A stretch of 48,123 bases of DNA from Ettlia oleoabundans (lineage: Eukaryota; Chlorophyta; Chlorophyceae; Chlamydomonadales). The notes beneath the pieces were generated by a model. It saw nothing but the letters and a program-made list of their open reading frames with translations. It had not been told where the DNA came from and searched no databases. The DNA lies in NCBI GenBank assembly GCA_019693395.1, contig JAAMXP010002236.1, positions 34,208 through 82,330 of the forward strand, given 5' to 3'. The position numbers and the translations under genes were made by a program. Shown here piece by piece: positions 32,324 through 43,300 of the stretch (positions are counted from its first letter, which is position 1; the number at the start of each line of letters is the position of its first letter).

Positions 32324-32689
32324 TCAGCCGCCGCTGTTCCTGCCCGTACCCCTGCCCCTGCCGCGGCCACTGCCACGCCAGCGGTTATGCTCGCTGCTGG
32401 TGCTGCTACTGGCCTCCTCTTCTTCTTCCTCCTCCGCACCCAGGGCAGCTTCCACCCGGGCCTTCTTGGCTGTTTTCAACACCACGCTGAAGCTGTCCAG
32501 CAGCTCAGCGTCAATGGTTGCGCCGCCCTCGCCACATAGCGCACACAACTGCTTACTACCCTCAAGCCTAGCAGTGTAGACCAAGCGCTCATTGGAATCA
32601 GTGCAGCGCAGCAGCTGCCCTTCCTTGTAGGCTGTGCGATCCAAGAACTGGAGGAATGGCGGCCACTTTCCACCCCTGCCGCCGTGGGC
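32324..32689 (-). CDS. Unassigned C-terminal exon with acidic and RG-rich tail (possibly SRP14-like)
   Basis: An open minus-strand exon of 122 codons, preceded by an acceptor (CACCAG) at 32690 and ending in a stop at 32324. It reads FLQFLDRTAYKEG, LLRCTDSNERLVYTARL, then AELLDSFSVVLKTAKKAR, followed by an eight-Glu run, a Ser/Thr run and an RGRGRGRG tract. The order of the folded part loosely recalls the second half of SRP14, a signal recognition particle subunit, but the match is weak and is offered only as a hypothesis. The upstream part of the gene is not found; it would lie toward the poly-G tract and gap at 33021-33047. It converges with glucosidase I. Confidence 0.4.
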   Translation of the reverse strand, partial: AHGGRGGKWPPFLQFLDRTAYKEGQLLRCTDSNERLVYTARLEGSKQLCALCGEGGATIDAELLDSFSVVLKTAKKARVEAALGAEEEEEEEASSSTSSEHNRWRGSGRGRGRGTGRNSGG

Positions 32690-33020
32690 CTGGTGACAGT
32701 AGCACCTTTCTTCTGCTACCTGTCGTCCTTGTGTACCGCCCCCCAACACCCACACACACCAGACTTATGTTGCACGACAATGGCGATCGTCAGGGGGCCT
32801 GTTGATCAACATGGCTGGTTGATTTATGCTCTTTCTCGCTGACCGGCTGCGGGTCAGCCCATGACCACATCTACCAATCCCTCACAAAGGCCTTTACTAT
32901 CCACTCTGACACTTCCCATGTACTCCCTGACATCTGGGCAACCCAAAGATGAAAACCAGGCTGGAAACGCTGTTTTCTGAGCTTTTTTGTGTTTTTTATA
33001 TCTCCTCCTCTCTTCACCAA

Positions 33021-33047
33021 GGGGGGGGGGGGGGGGGGGGGGGNNNN
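33021..33047. other. Poly-G tract followed by assembly gap (4 N)
   Basis: Twenty-three G in a row followed by four N. The true length of the homopolymer is unknown. Confidence 0.95.
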
Positions 33048-33090
33048 CGCGCGCGGCGCCAGAACACAAAGTCCAGACGGCCTGGCCCAA
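33048..33090 (-). repeat. Dispersed repeat, copy 2 (inverted relative to copy 1)
   Basis: On the minus strand this reads GGGCCAGGCCGTCTGGAC followed by CTTTGTGTTCTGGCGCC, then the gap and a C homopolymer. It matches copy 1 on the opposite strand about 1 kb away, so the two copies bracket the RG-tail exon. Similarity to copy 3 also seems to resume beyond the C tract (about 32930-33015). Confidence 0.5.
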
Positions 33091-33214
33091 CATGGATCGC
33101 GATCAAAAGTGCAAGGGCAGGCTGAAACGGACAAATGGAAGGGTGAAGGATGAAGCAAAAAGAACTCGTGCACCCTCTTGTGACCAACCTCCAAGCCCTG
33201 GCACTTGGATGCCA

Positions 33215-36200
33215 TCAGTGAGCTGTCACTGGCTGGCCGCCTGCCGCACCGCCGCCAGGCTGCGGAAGTGCATTCAAGTCGCGGATGATTTCCTCAAAGC
33301 GGGCAATGTGCCTAGCGAGGAAGTCGCCTGCACACAACACAACAAAGACACCACAGCCATAATCTGATGTGCAACTGCACAGATGTGCCAAGTGCAATCC
33401 TTTGTGGTTCGGAGCAAGTCCCAGCTTAAGCAGGTTGGCTCACCCTTGACGGTCTTCGCCTTGGGCTCTGCAACCACCACCATCTCCTCGCCATCCTGCT
33501 GCTCAATACTGCAGTGCCGCAAGTAAGGAGAGCACATTGCATCAACGAATATACATTCCTCAAGTAAATCGAGCTATTGGTTGTATTCTTACTGACTTGC
33601 ACCATTTTTACTTCTTCCCTTCACCTGAATTCAATCTCGCCGGCCGGCACAGAATTGCCGGACAGCGGGTCACCAGTGCTCCACGTGACCACCTGCAAAC
33701 AGAAAACAATTCATACCATTGATGAACAGGTTGAAACAGCACATCCTCGAGTGGTGTAACAGTGCAAGACTCGCCATGTGATACGAGTTACCAGACACAT
33801 GACTGGATTGCTTTGCAATGCCATGCCATGCCATGTAAGTTTAGAGGCATGGCAGGCGCAAACATGCTCTAGGGATTGCAGGTAAAACAACTGGTTTGGC
33901 CTGAGGGCTGTGGTCAGGTGTGGGAAGTTGTAATCAGGCCCCATGACGAAAACAGAGCTCATGCGAAAGATGGTGACTTGTTCCTGCTGTCATCATACCA
34001 GCAGCCTCAGCACCATGTAAGAATTCGCCTAAACGATGCATAACAAAAAACATGGCGCACCTGCGTGCTCTGCCGCAACAATGCCAGCTGCTGCTTAAGG
34101 GTCTCAGGGTCCATCTCTGCCAGGCCGGCAAGCTTGGTGATGGGGATGCTCTGAAAACAGAACAACCACTCCAGATGGTGTTCAACAGGTTTTTTCAATG
34201 GACGACACACACCAGCATGCAATGGTGAAAAACAGTAATACAAAAGAGGCAGAGGACCCTGCCACCAACTTACGCTGTACAGCTTGAGGAACTGCTTCAA
34301 CGCAGGAAGGTGCTTGCGATCCTCAACTACAGTCAGGAATGCCCTGCGTAGGAATCCAGGCCATAATGTTTTGCTCTAGTTGTAAAACAGAACATCAGCA
34401 CCTTTGAACAGCCCGTCAAGTTCTCAAGCCGTGAAAGACAAAGGAACTTGATGAGGAACATGATTGACACTGGCTTCGGCAATATTACGAGCATGAGGCT
34501 CACTTGAGCTGAGTCCGAAAGGCGTCCATGTTGGAGTTGGCAGCAGGATTGGCAAAGTCTGGGCCAGTGGCGGAGATGAACTTGGGGCAGGCGTAGGTAA
34601 AAAGCTCCTCAAAGGTTTCTGACGAGCCCGCCTGCATTGAACGCACCTTCTCCCCATACCTACGGGCACATGACAGGTTTGTTGTGAACAGGTGCTGGCA
34701 ACAACTTGCAAAAGCTGCACAAGTGCCAGAAGCAGGCTGGCAGAACACGTAAAGCGGCATGGCGCCAAACCTCCCTCACTTCTCGCGCAGCATGTTGGCC
34801 ACAGCCTCATCCAACACGCGGTTGGCGGGTGGGCACAACGCGGTCACAATTGCTAGCAGAGCATACATCTGCTCGTTCTTCTTCAAGATTTGTTCGTACA
34901 CTGCACCGCGAGCCTGGTGTTTTGCCCTGCACCACAGGGACAAGCGGAGGAGAGGAGGGGTTGGTTGAGCCAGCAGAGACAAACACGCGGAGCACGAAGA
35001 TACCCGCGCCAGGCCAGGTGGCAGCACATACAACACGAGCACTGACTCTTGCTTGAGATGTATGTGAGTTGCGATCTATGTCAGATTGAAGTTGAGGCAC
35101 TTGGCAGTAACTAGGAAACGCTGCAACATATAGACACTTACTTGGAGATGTATGTGAGAATAAAGTTGAGGCACTTGCCAGCATCAAGATAACGCTGCAA
35201 CATATAGACAACCAAGCATGCTCTAGTTTTTTTTTATTGGAAGTTTGAGTTTATAAAACTGGTGGTCCATTGGGAGCTTCATGAAGAGCAGGTGCTGATC
35301 CCATTTTCGTCCATAGCAGTCCATAGCAGAAAACGAACCTGCTATGCTAGCCTAGCTGACAACTGCCCTGCTAAGTCATGTTTAAAACAGGCGTGCGCAT
35401 GCTCTGCCAGCGTCGTTAAGGAACACGACTTGCCTGGAAACTCAGGTAGCATACGCCCACGTAATAGAACATGGTGATGTTGCACATCGGGATCTTCGTC
35501 GTGAACAGGCTCTTGCGCAGGAAGGGGTGCAGCGGCGCCATTGACTGCACATCAACGAACAGGTGAATGAGAACCCTGAAACTCAAAAATCAATTGCAGC
35601 CAGCACATGCAAACAAAATACACCCAGAGAACTGGTCCACACCTTCATGGCGGTGGTGTAGTCTCCTAGGATGCAGTGCACACGCAGCAGGCCCACGAGA
35701 GAGAAATAGCCCAGCATGCGGCGCACGTTTGACTGCAGCAGCATGGAAAGGTATGCCAAGGATGACTTTCTGGTCTGATCATACTTCTCAGACGGTCATT
35801 GTATGATGCAGACATTCATCATTGTACTAGACAATGGACAGAAAAAAGAGGCATGACTGCTCAGGAACATGCATGTCCCACCACAGCGCCATAGCCCTCT
35901 GTTTGGTAGAGCACGTCAACAACACCTGCACGGATCCCAGGCGACGACGTAGTATAAACAGCACATGCAGGGCAAATACGCCTCTTCGCTCAATGTGGCA
36001 TATGGATATACAGTGGGATCAATCCGCAGGCTGGTCAGAAGCAAAGGATGCTATAATCAGGCCCAGTTTGGGGCTCATGCGAAAGATGGTGATTTTGTTC
36101 CTTGGCTCATCACACCAGCATGACAGCAGTTTATGCAGGGGCTATGCAAGTACTGCAGGAGTGAGTGCAGCAAGTAACTGCTAACACCCCAGATAAATCT

Positions 36201-37775
36201 CAAAAAATCGTACAACAGCAATGCATGGTAAGCGGCCGTGAAAGTGGGCCATACCATGTTCGCTCACCCGGCTGCAGCAGCTCATCACGGATGGCGGATC
36301 GTGTTACCAGCTCGTTCAAAAAGGCGATCACCGCCTGCGTCACATCAAGCAAAGGAAGCACGAACAATTGTGATGACCACATGGTAAAGCAGTGGATTGG
36401 CATCCTGTAAGGTGACTTGAGTACCTTTGGGTCCCACACACCCTCCGTTCTTGATAGCATCTCAATCTCCTCAGAAGTCTTGCCCGCCAGCTTACCCCTG
36501 CACCAGACCAACAAAAAGACCTGCCAATCAGCTAACGGTATTCAAACAGCGTGCTATGCACAGATTCTTCCGGCACATAACTTGCATGTGGATGGCGGAG
36601 TGATGGGTATGCCCAGTGTGCAAAAGGCTGCAATTCATGGCGCCTCAGGGAGCGTGCTGCAGCCCGCTCATTGCTGGGCTGTATGGATGGGCATGCGGAA
36701 AAGTCCAAGCAAGCGAGGCATCAAGGCATGAGACCCTTGAGAGGATGACCCCACCGGTACATTGACCCTGAGAGGGATGCGGCGGCAGGACATCAACCCC
36801 CGCAGGGATGCATCATACTGCTCATCTGTTGGCATACGCATCCATGCAGCCCATGCAAATGTTTCTGCTTCAAGCAGGCAAACGTGGGTGGCTGCACAAT
36901 CAGATTTAGCCCACCGGTACTGGCAGAAGGACTGGAACTGGTAGACAAACTCATCCACCATATCCCAGAGCCACAAGTTGGGCAACAACATGTTGAGGCT
37001 GCTGTTCAATATCACTGCAAACAAAAGCCATACAGAGGGAACAAAAGCCATACAGAGGGAATCGGCAGTGGGAAAACGGTGAAACAGCACCTAAAACTGT
37101 GGGCAAATGTCTCACAAGATACCAAGCTAGACGGTCACGACTGTAGGCGACGCACCAGAGAACAGCTCTCGATAGTTGTCCCATGAGTCAATGCGCTGCT
37201 CAATGGTGGGCTTGGTGCTGGCGTACAGGTGCCTGCGGTTGATGAAGCAACAGGACTGGACTGCGTGTCAATCGTTGCATCTATCCAGCTCAAGAACTTC
37301 AGCACAACGCGCATGACGTGATTGAAAGATGCATACAATCAGTCCCATGTTCTCCTTGACGCTATTCATGCCCGACCCCAACAGACTGCACCTGTAGTAC
37401 ATCTCCTTGTACAGCAGCCCAAACACGTGGTCGCCATCCACCAAGTGCAGAATGGATTCCACTGGCGGCCAGGTGTTTCCTTTGAAAAAACGCTCACTGA
37501 GGTGGGGGAAGGTGTGACTGTACATCACAAAAACCTCATTGATGTTGCGCTCCCTGCAACAAGCCAACAGGGGACAGTTGGGGCATTTGGGGGTGGTGCA
37601 AGGAGGCAGAATGCAGGCCGGCATTCGATTGTGCTGCCTGCTGAAATTGCTGCATGAGGGGTAATGTGGATGCTTACCGAATATGGCGATACAAGAACTG
37701 GCAGAAATCTGCCACCATCTTGGGAACGGGAGCTGGCCGGGCAAAGCCACCCTGCACGGTAGGTAGTGACCGCAT
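33215..37775 (-). CDS. EIF3L: Eukaryotic translation initiation factor 3 subunit L
   Basis: Seventeen exons: 37775-37678, 37553-37392, 37232-37156, 37014-36915, 36497-36425, 36334-36268, 35925-35882, 35732-35643, 35544-35434, 35194-35142, 34926-34780, 34659-34504, 34343-34274, 34150-34061, 33692-33625, 33508-33444, 33327-33215. They total 1,584 nt, or 527 aa, close to plant eIF3l. The subunit belongs to the PCI-domain core of eIF3, which recruits the 40S ribosome and mRNA. Family blocks include NEVFVMYSHTFPHLSERFF, FGLLYKEMYYR, LPNLWLWDMVDEFVYQFQSF, RRMLGYFSLVGLLRVHCILGDY, ILKKNEQMYALLAI, ELFTYACPKFIS and LKQFLKLYSIPITKLAGLAEMD. One intron (after 35434) uses a GC donor. The next intron holds a decayed copy of the exon just upstream. 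The 44-nt exon 35925-35882 (reading LYQTEGYG) was placed by phase. Confidence 0.95.
33931..34003 (+). repeat. Intronic repeat pair, copy A
   Basis: Contains TAATCAGGCCC, then GCTCATGCGAAAGATGGTGA, then TTGTTCCT and a CATCATACCAGCA stretch. A close copy with small insertions lies at 36053-36127 in another intron of the same gene, same orientation. Confidence 0.7.
35053..35120 (-). pseudogene. Duplicated, stop-containing copy of an eIF3L exon
   Basis: Tandem relative of the active exon 35194-35142, lying in the following intron. The acceptor (TTGCAG) and about 20 bases upstream of it are kept, and the copy reads RFLVTAKCLNFNLT before an in-frame TAG. It is 68 nt against 53 nt, a difference of 15, so phase is kept. 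The donor has become AA/GCAAGA. It is either a dead duplicate or a candidate poison exon. Confidence 0.75.
36053..36127 (+). repeat. Intronic repeat pair, copy B
   Basis: Same elements as copy A: TAATCAGGCCCA, then GCTCATGCGAAAGATGGTGA, then TTTGTTCCT and CATCACACCAGCA. It lies in the intron between the eIF3L exons ending at 36268 and starting at 35925. Confidence 0.7.
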
Positions 37776-37829
37776 CACGTCGTGGAGCGCTGGGGCAGCG
37801 GCGACTAAGCACGCAGAAACGACGGCATC

Positions 37830-37886
37830 GAGTGCCTGGCGCCAAATGTAATAACCTCTAGTTGAACCATTTGGCGCCAGGCACTC
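37830..37886. promoter_or_regulatory. Perfect 19-bp inverted repeat with E2F-like cores at the eIF3L start
   Basis: The arm at 37830-37848 (GAGTGCCTGGCGCCAAATG) is exactly the reverse complement of the arm at 37868-37886, with a 19-base spacer. Each arm holds TTTGGCGC, which fits the E2F consensus TTTSSCGC. The element sits 55 bases upstream of the eIF3L start codon, in the region shared with the DUF2232 gene on the other strand. A stem-loop in the 5' untranslated region is an alternative reading. Confidence 0.6.
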
Positions 37887-38320
37887 CGTGACGGTGTGGC
37901 GCTGACATTAACCTCCCTTCGCACCACCGGGCCCTTCCTGCACTACCCGCTATGTGCGCTCCCCAAAACGCTGAATGCAGACCCTCTGCTATATCAGCCG
38001 AACATAATACGATGAAACACCCATGCACGCAAACAGCATGCAAGCTGCTCCGCTGCACACTCGCGATGTACACCTCATAAGGCGGCCCGTCCATCGTTCT
38101 CGCCGCGTTTGCTTGAAGCGCGGGCTGCTCTCTTCGCCGGGGATGCTGAGAGCCGAACTGAACCCTACTCTTCAATGCCTAGTAGGATCTATTGATTCAC
38201 TGCCGCGCCGGCAATCACGCATGCCAGAAACTGCAGCGCTTTCAGGACTGTACTTCATGGTGTGCTGTGCCCAGCGCCCGGGCTGCCCAAAGTGATTCCG
38301 TAGAGTTGATCGTGACAGAG

Positions 38321-39650
38321 ATGATCGTGGTTGCTATGAAAGTGACAGCAGAAGCGTGGCATTGCGCCAGTTCACGGCTGTCTGCTGAGCGACCTACTGG
38401 CCGGGCCTTTATGCGAAGCTCATTGATGTTCAATACTAGCTGCAAAGCCTTCCATACGTTGTTCACTACGACGGGATGGCTTGGACAAAGTTGGCACCGG
38501 CGTCCCCTGCCCGCTCCACAGCCATTGCCCTCTTGCCCCACAACAGTTCCCACTGCTTGTTATCGAGGGGCCGGATCAAGTGATGTGTTCCCGAGGCAGT
38601 TGGGAGCGGAGTGGAGCGGTGAGTTGCCAGCAGACTGGCAGGAGCTGGTGCAAGACGCGCAGCAGGCAGTGGCAGCTCAGCAATCAGCGGGCCTTGGGGA
38701 CCCACACCCACTGGAGCTGACGCGCCAACAGGTCGAGGCCGCGATGCTAGCAGCAGTGATAGGACTGGCATACACGATTGGAAGCCTGCTCAAGTTTGAG
38801 AGCTACTTGGCATACATCCTGCCCATGCCAGTGGTGCTGTCAGCGCTGCACTCGGGGCCTGTTTCTGCCCTGAAGACGGTGACGGTTGCCTTCCTGCTGT
38901 TGCTTGGTGAGATTGCAGATGTTGATTTAATGTTGAATGTGATTGAACCGGTCAATTTGTACTGCTATTTATGCTGTTATTGCATGCCAAAGTCGACATC
39001 GCACTTGGTTTCGCAGCACGTCCAAAATTGCTCTTCCTTTACACAGGCATCTGTGCTGTCACACACACCATCTGCAGTTTTGATGGGGCCTGTGCGTGCA
39101 ATCACTTATGTACTAGTGTATGGGATACTGTCCTTGGCATTGGGTGTCTGCTGGGCATTGCAATTGCCATGGATGGTGAGCATCCCTTTAGGAGCTCTGG
39201 CGCGCATTGGTGGCTACCTTGCCTACATCGCCCTCTCATCCTGGGTGACTAACGAAAACCTGTGAGTGGTGAAGATCACAGTGCAGCTCAGGAAAACATA
39301 GTTTGAGTTTGCGGCATAGGCAATACCTGCTTTCGTCTCAATCTACCTGCTCGGTCTCCCACTGCTGATTCCTACCGACCCCATCCCCAACCGCTGCCTG
39401 CAGCTTGATGCTTATGATAACTAATGTCTACGCATTGCTAGACCAGCTCTCAGCAGTTTTGGGCACTAGCGGCTCGCCAAGTCTGCTGGCAGTGGCCGTT
39501 GTTCTGTGCTCCCTGCTTTTTGTCAACTCCATGATGTACGTTGCACTCTCCCACGTCCTGTATGCAATCCTGCTTCGTGGCATGGGCCTCACACTGCACG
39601 GCATGCCCAAGTTTGTGGAGCGGTTTGTGTCAGGGCTGCCCGCTACATAG
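38321..39650 (+). CDS. DUF2232-family multi-pass membrane protein, probably plastid-targeted
   Basis: Three exons: 38321-38906, 39078-39261, 39404-39650. They total 1,017 nt, or 338 aa from the ATG at 38321. The start is uncertain, with in-frame ATGs at 38336 and 38411 as alternatives. The membrane part has about five hydrophobic segments and conserved blocks KFESYLAYILPMPVVLSAL, GPVRAITYVLVYGILSLALG, SIPLGALARIGGYLAYIALS, NENLLMLMITNVYALLDQL and LFVNSMMYVALSHVLYAIL. These match the plant and cyanobacterial DUF2232 family, whose function I do not know from sequence. The N-terminal 130 residues are basic, Ser/Thr-rich and proline-containing without membrane segments, as expected for a chloroplast transit region. 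Both introns are GT-AG. Confidence 0.85.
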
Positions 39651-40327
39651 CTGGGCCCCCTGCAATGTTATCCTGTTTACCGAGCGGTGACGTAAGCAAT
39701 GTAGCTATACATCTTACTGGATGCCAGTACTTGATGTCCTCTGCTGCAGCGCGAGGTTGGATGCATGTATTGCTGTACAGCGCTTCTTGCAGCATCATAA
39801 GGCCGCTGCCTCCGCGGGGACTACGTGGTGTGTGTTTCTGCTGTTTGCCGTGCTTCCACCCATCCGCCCACTTTCTTACCACCCTGTAGCGTTCAATGCC
39901 TGGCGGTCAGCGCTTGCCGGGGGCGGAAGCCCATAAGACACGGCGCCGCAGGCCAGCAGACATGGCTGGAGTGTTGATACGGCTGCTCTTTCGCGCAGGT
40001 AGTGCATTATACTCTCTTTCTCGTGGTACTTGCTTCTGGACCTCTTTGATCTATTGACAATGCTACCGCACTTTGTTAGCCACCTGACTGGAAGATGCAG
40101 AGGGGTTGTGTTTCAACCACCGCCACCTAGCGGCAGTGGAAACAGAGAACAGCATCAGGGCATAGTAAAACCTGGGAGGAAGGACAGGCCAACAGGGTAG
40201 CTGAACAGTTCCAGCCCTTCTATTCCATTTCTCATGACATTAGCAAAGCGTTGTTTGAAACTTGTTATGCTCAAAGGTGTCTCATCCGTTGTTGGGTGGC
40301 CTTCATCTTGTTCGCTACAGCTGGCAT
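39651..40327. other. Intergenic spacer between convergent genes
   Basis: About 680 bases between the DUF2232 stop (+) and the tRNase Z-like stop (-). Short frames only. I see no domain, RNA gene or repeat. Confidence 0.5.
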
Positions 40328-43300
40328 TCAGGATGTATCCCAAGATGGTTTGCCGCCCTCCTCGCGCTCCGGCTCATAGCACCAATAACAGCCCGCCAGC
40401 GAGACCTGGTCGGATCCTAGCGCTGCTTGCGCCTCCCCCGTGACCTGGGCCGGGAAGTCCGCATCGACAGCCTGTGCCGTATCCAGGAAACCTGCCTGCT
40501 GCTGCCACAGCACCAGTTCCTTGGCAGCCAGGGATGCAGCGGTGGTGCCTGCCATGGTTGCCGCGCTGCAGGCTGGTGGCTCTACATCAGGTGGGTATAA
40601 CAAGCTATGAACAACTAGGTCACAAGGGGTCTGGGTTGCCACACCGTCATCCACCACGCTTTTGTTGTTGGTCATGGATTCAGCAAATGTAGAGGAGTCG
40701 AGACAAGAGCCAATGATGCACACGCGCCTGCAGGGGCATGGAGCGCTTGCACATCGCATGTCACATGGGCAAGATGACAGGGCCAGGTGACAGACCACCA
40801 ATGGTGCCTGCACACCAACACATCAAGCGCATCTTACTTCTGTCCTGCACATTTCAACGCTTCACACTTGTGGAACCAACCCTTCTTGTGGATCTGTTCA
40901 ATATGCGCACCTGCCGCGCCGGACGGGCCCTAAGACGTCTGAGGAGTGCACAACCCGCCCGTCTGGCAGCTCTACTGACTCCCCCTCCTTCAACCTGGTG
41001 AAGTCAACCCCTGGCTGAACTCCCAACTCCAAGGCGCGTTCCACAGCAAGCCTTCCCGACCTGCAAACACAGCGCAGGCAGATTCAAATCCGCTGCCAGC
41101 TGTGCAGAGTGTGCAGTTAGCGAGCAAGACATCTACTGCATGCACTTAGACAGCTGTTTGAAGTAGCCAGCAGACAGGAATGTGATTAAAATCAACATTG
41201 GCTTGCAAACACATCTTGCTTGGCAAACAGAACAGCACAGCTTGCCTGTCTGCCTCCTGCAGCATGTAGCCAAACGTAGGTTGCTTGTTTCTGAGTGGTG
41301 CGGCCCGCACCACCCACTCATGATCCATCTTGAGCGTCCAAGTGAGGTCAGCCACATGCAACCCCTTGCGCTGCGGGTCCCCAGGTGGCGGCAGCGGCAA
41401 TGGCAGCACGCCAGCCCGTAGATCGATGCCAGAGTTGCTGCGCTTGCGCTTGTGTCGTGACAGCAGTGTGCGAATTTCAGCATCATAGTACCTATAGTAG
41501 CGCAGAGCACGTTGTAATGCGTGTTGATGAACCGAACACACATGCAGCAAGATGGTTGGGGAGTGGGACAGACAATGCACTTGTTGAGCCCAAGCAAGAT
41601 TGCCAGCATGCCTAGCACGCAGCCAACCAGCTTGCAAGCTGGCAACTAAACCTGTGCAGCATCAACCCGCAAAACAAGGCAACTGGCGCACCCCTCTGGG
41701 TTAAGTTGGTCTGGGGGCAGACGCATGACGTAGAGTCGGGAGCGGGGGTTAATCTGCCTCAGCTCATCGAGCTCCTCCGGGGCCACTGTTGAGGCGGAAA
41801 ACTCATGGATGACAACAGGCATCTCCAAATAGGTGCGTGACACAGACAGCATGGCACTGAGGGGGTGGGATGTGGCGTGGGGCGGCAGGAGGTGAGGATG
41901 GGCGTTGACCATGGGGCAGATTATAAACGCAGGACAGCTTGGGAGGACGAATGCCGCGGGCACATGCACACCAGGCTCTCCCGTCTGTGAGCCAAATGCC
42001 TGACAGCTTACTTGACAAAGTCTGCCAGCCCCTGCGGCCCGTACAGGTGCACTGGTGTGTCGGCTGCCTCATGCCCCTTTTCACGCGATGCACTGATGGT
42101 GCACAAGAAGCCTGGTAGGCCTAAAATGTGGTCAGCTGATAGGCTGCTGACAAAGATGCGCTCCAGCTTGCTCCAAGCAATGGATGCGCTCCTGCGACAG
42201 CAGAGGCATGCCGAGGGCAGCATTACGATGCCATGTATCACAACTTGAGCACACAGTTACCATACAAGCACATTTATAAAACCAAGGACTGCCAGCATGA
42301 CTGAGAAGATTGGAGACCTCAAACAAGGCATCCAAACAGTGGCAGGTTGACTGCACTTCAACTCATCCTGAACTTCCATTGACACACACTATCGTGCTCA
42401 ACCAATGGCAACAATCGTACCTGGTCAGGTTGCGCTGTGTGTCCTCCCCGCATTCGAAGAGCCAGACAGATTTGACGGTGCGCACCACACAGCTGGTTGG
42501 ATGCTTGATGCCGTTTGGTGCAGTTACACCCCACAAAAAGGACAGCTGTAAGTTCGCAGAGTTGGATAACAGGCGCTCTTGGTTGTTCTCTGTGAGAAAC
42601 TGGCCTGAAGCGCTGCTTTGCAGCGCTATCAGTGGGTTGCGCAGTAGCTCTGCGCTGCTCGCCACCTCGCCTCCACCCTCCTCCTCGTCACCGCTGGTGC
42701 TGCTGTCCCAGCCGGCGTCGCCAGTTGCGGTGGTGCTGTCAGTTAAGCCCAGAGCTGCGTCAGCTACCGCGCTTTCCTCCTTGTTCAATGCATGGCCCTC
42801 GGCGCTGAGTGCGGTGTACACTCCTGCAACCTTAAACTTAGATGGGAGCAAATCAGCCACCATACTCTGCCAGCCAACACTTTAGTATTGAGAGCCGGTT
42901 TTACAAATGTTTGGTGGCAGCCTGAACTTACGGGATGCAAGCTGGTCTTTTCTTCCCCACATTGGTAGCCGTCGGCAACGCAGCTCATTAAGTAACACCT
43001 CTGTCTGCAGCTATGCAATGTCAGCTCTTCGTGATTGATGCCCTGATCAATATCAAACAGAGCCACATCGTAAGCATGCTGTTTTCGTCGTAATAGAGCG
43101 TCTTGCCCACGAGCAAATATAGCTCACCGGCTGCGCCTTGACCATTTTGTAGCTGAACCGCCCCTCCAGGCGGGGGAGCTCAGCTGGTTCAGCACTGCCA
43201 TTGCCGCTGCTGGCTTGGCTGCTGCCGCTGAGCGCCTTAATGACTTGTTGGGTTTCATGTCGTCGATATGAACTTACTTCTTCGTCTGCTGCCCTTGATT

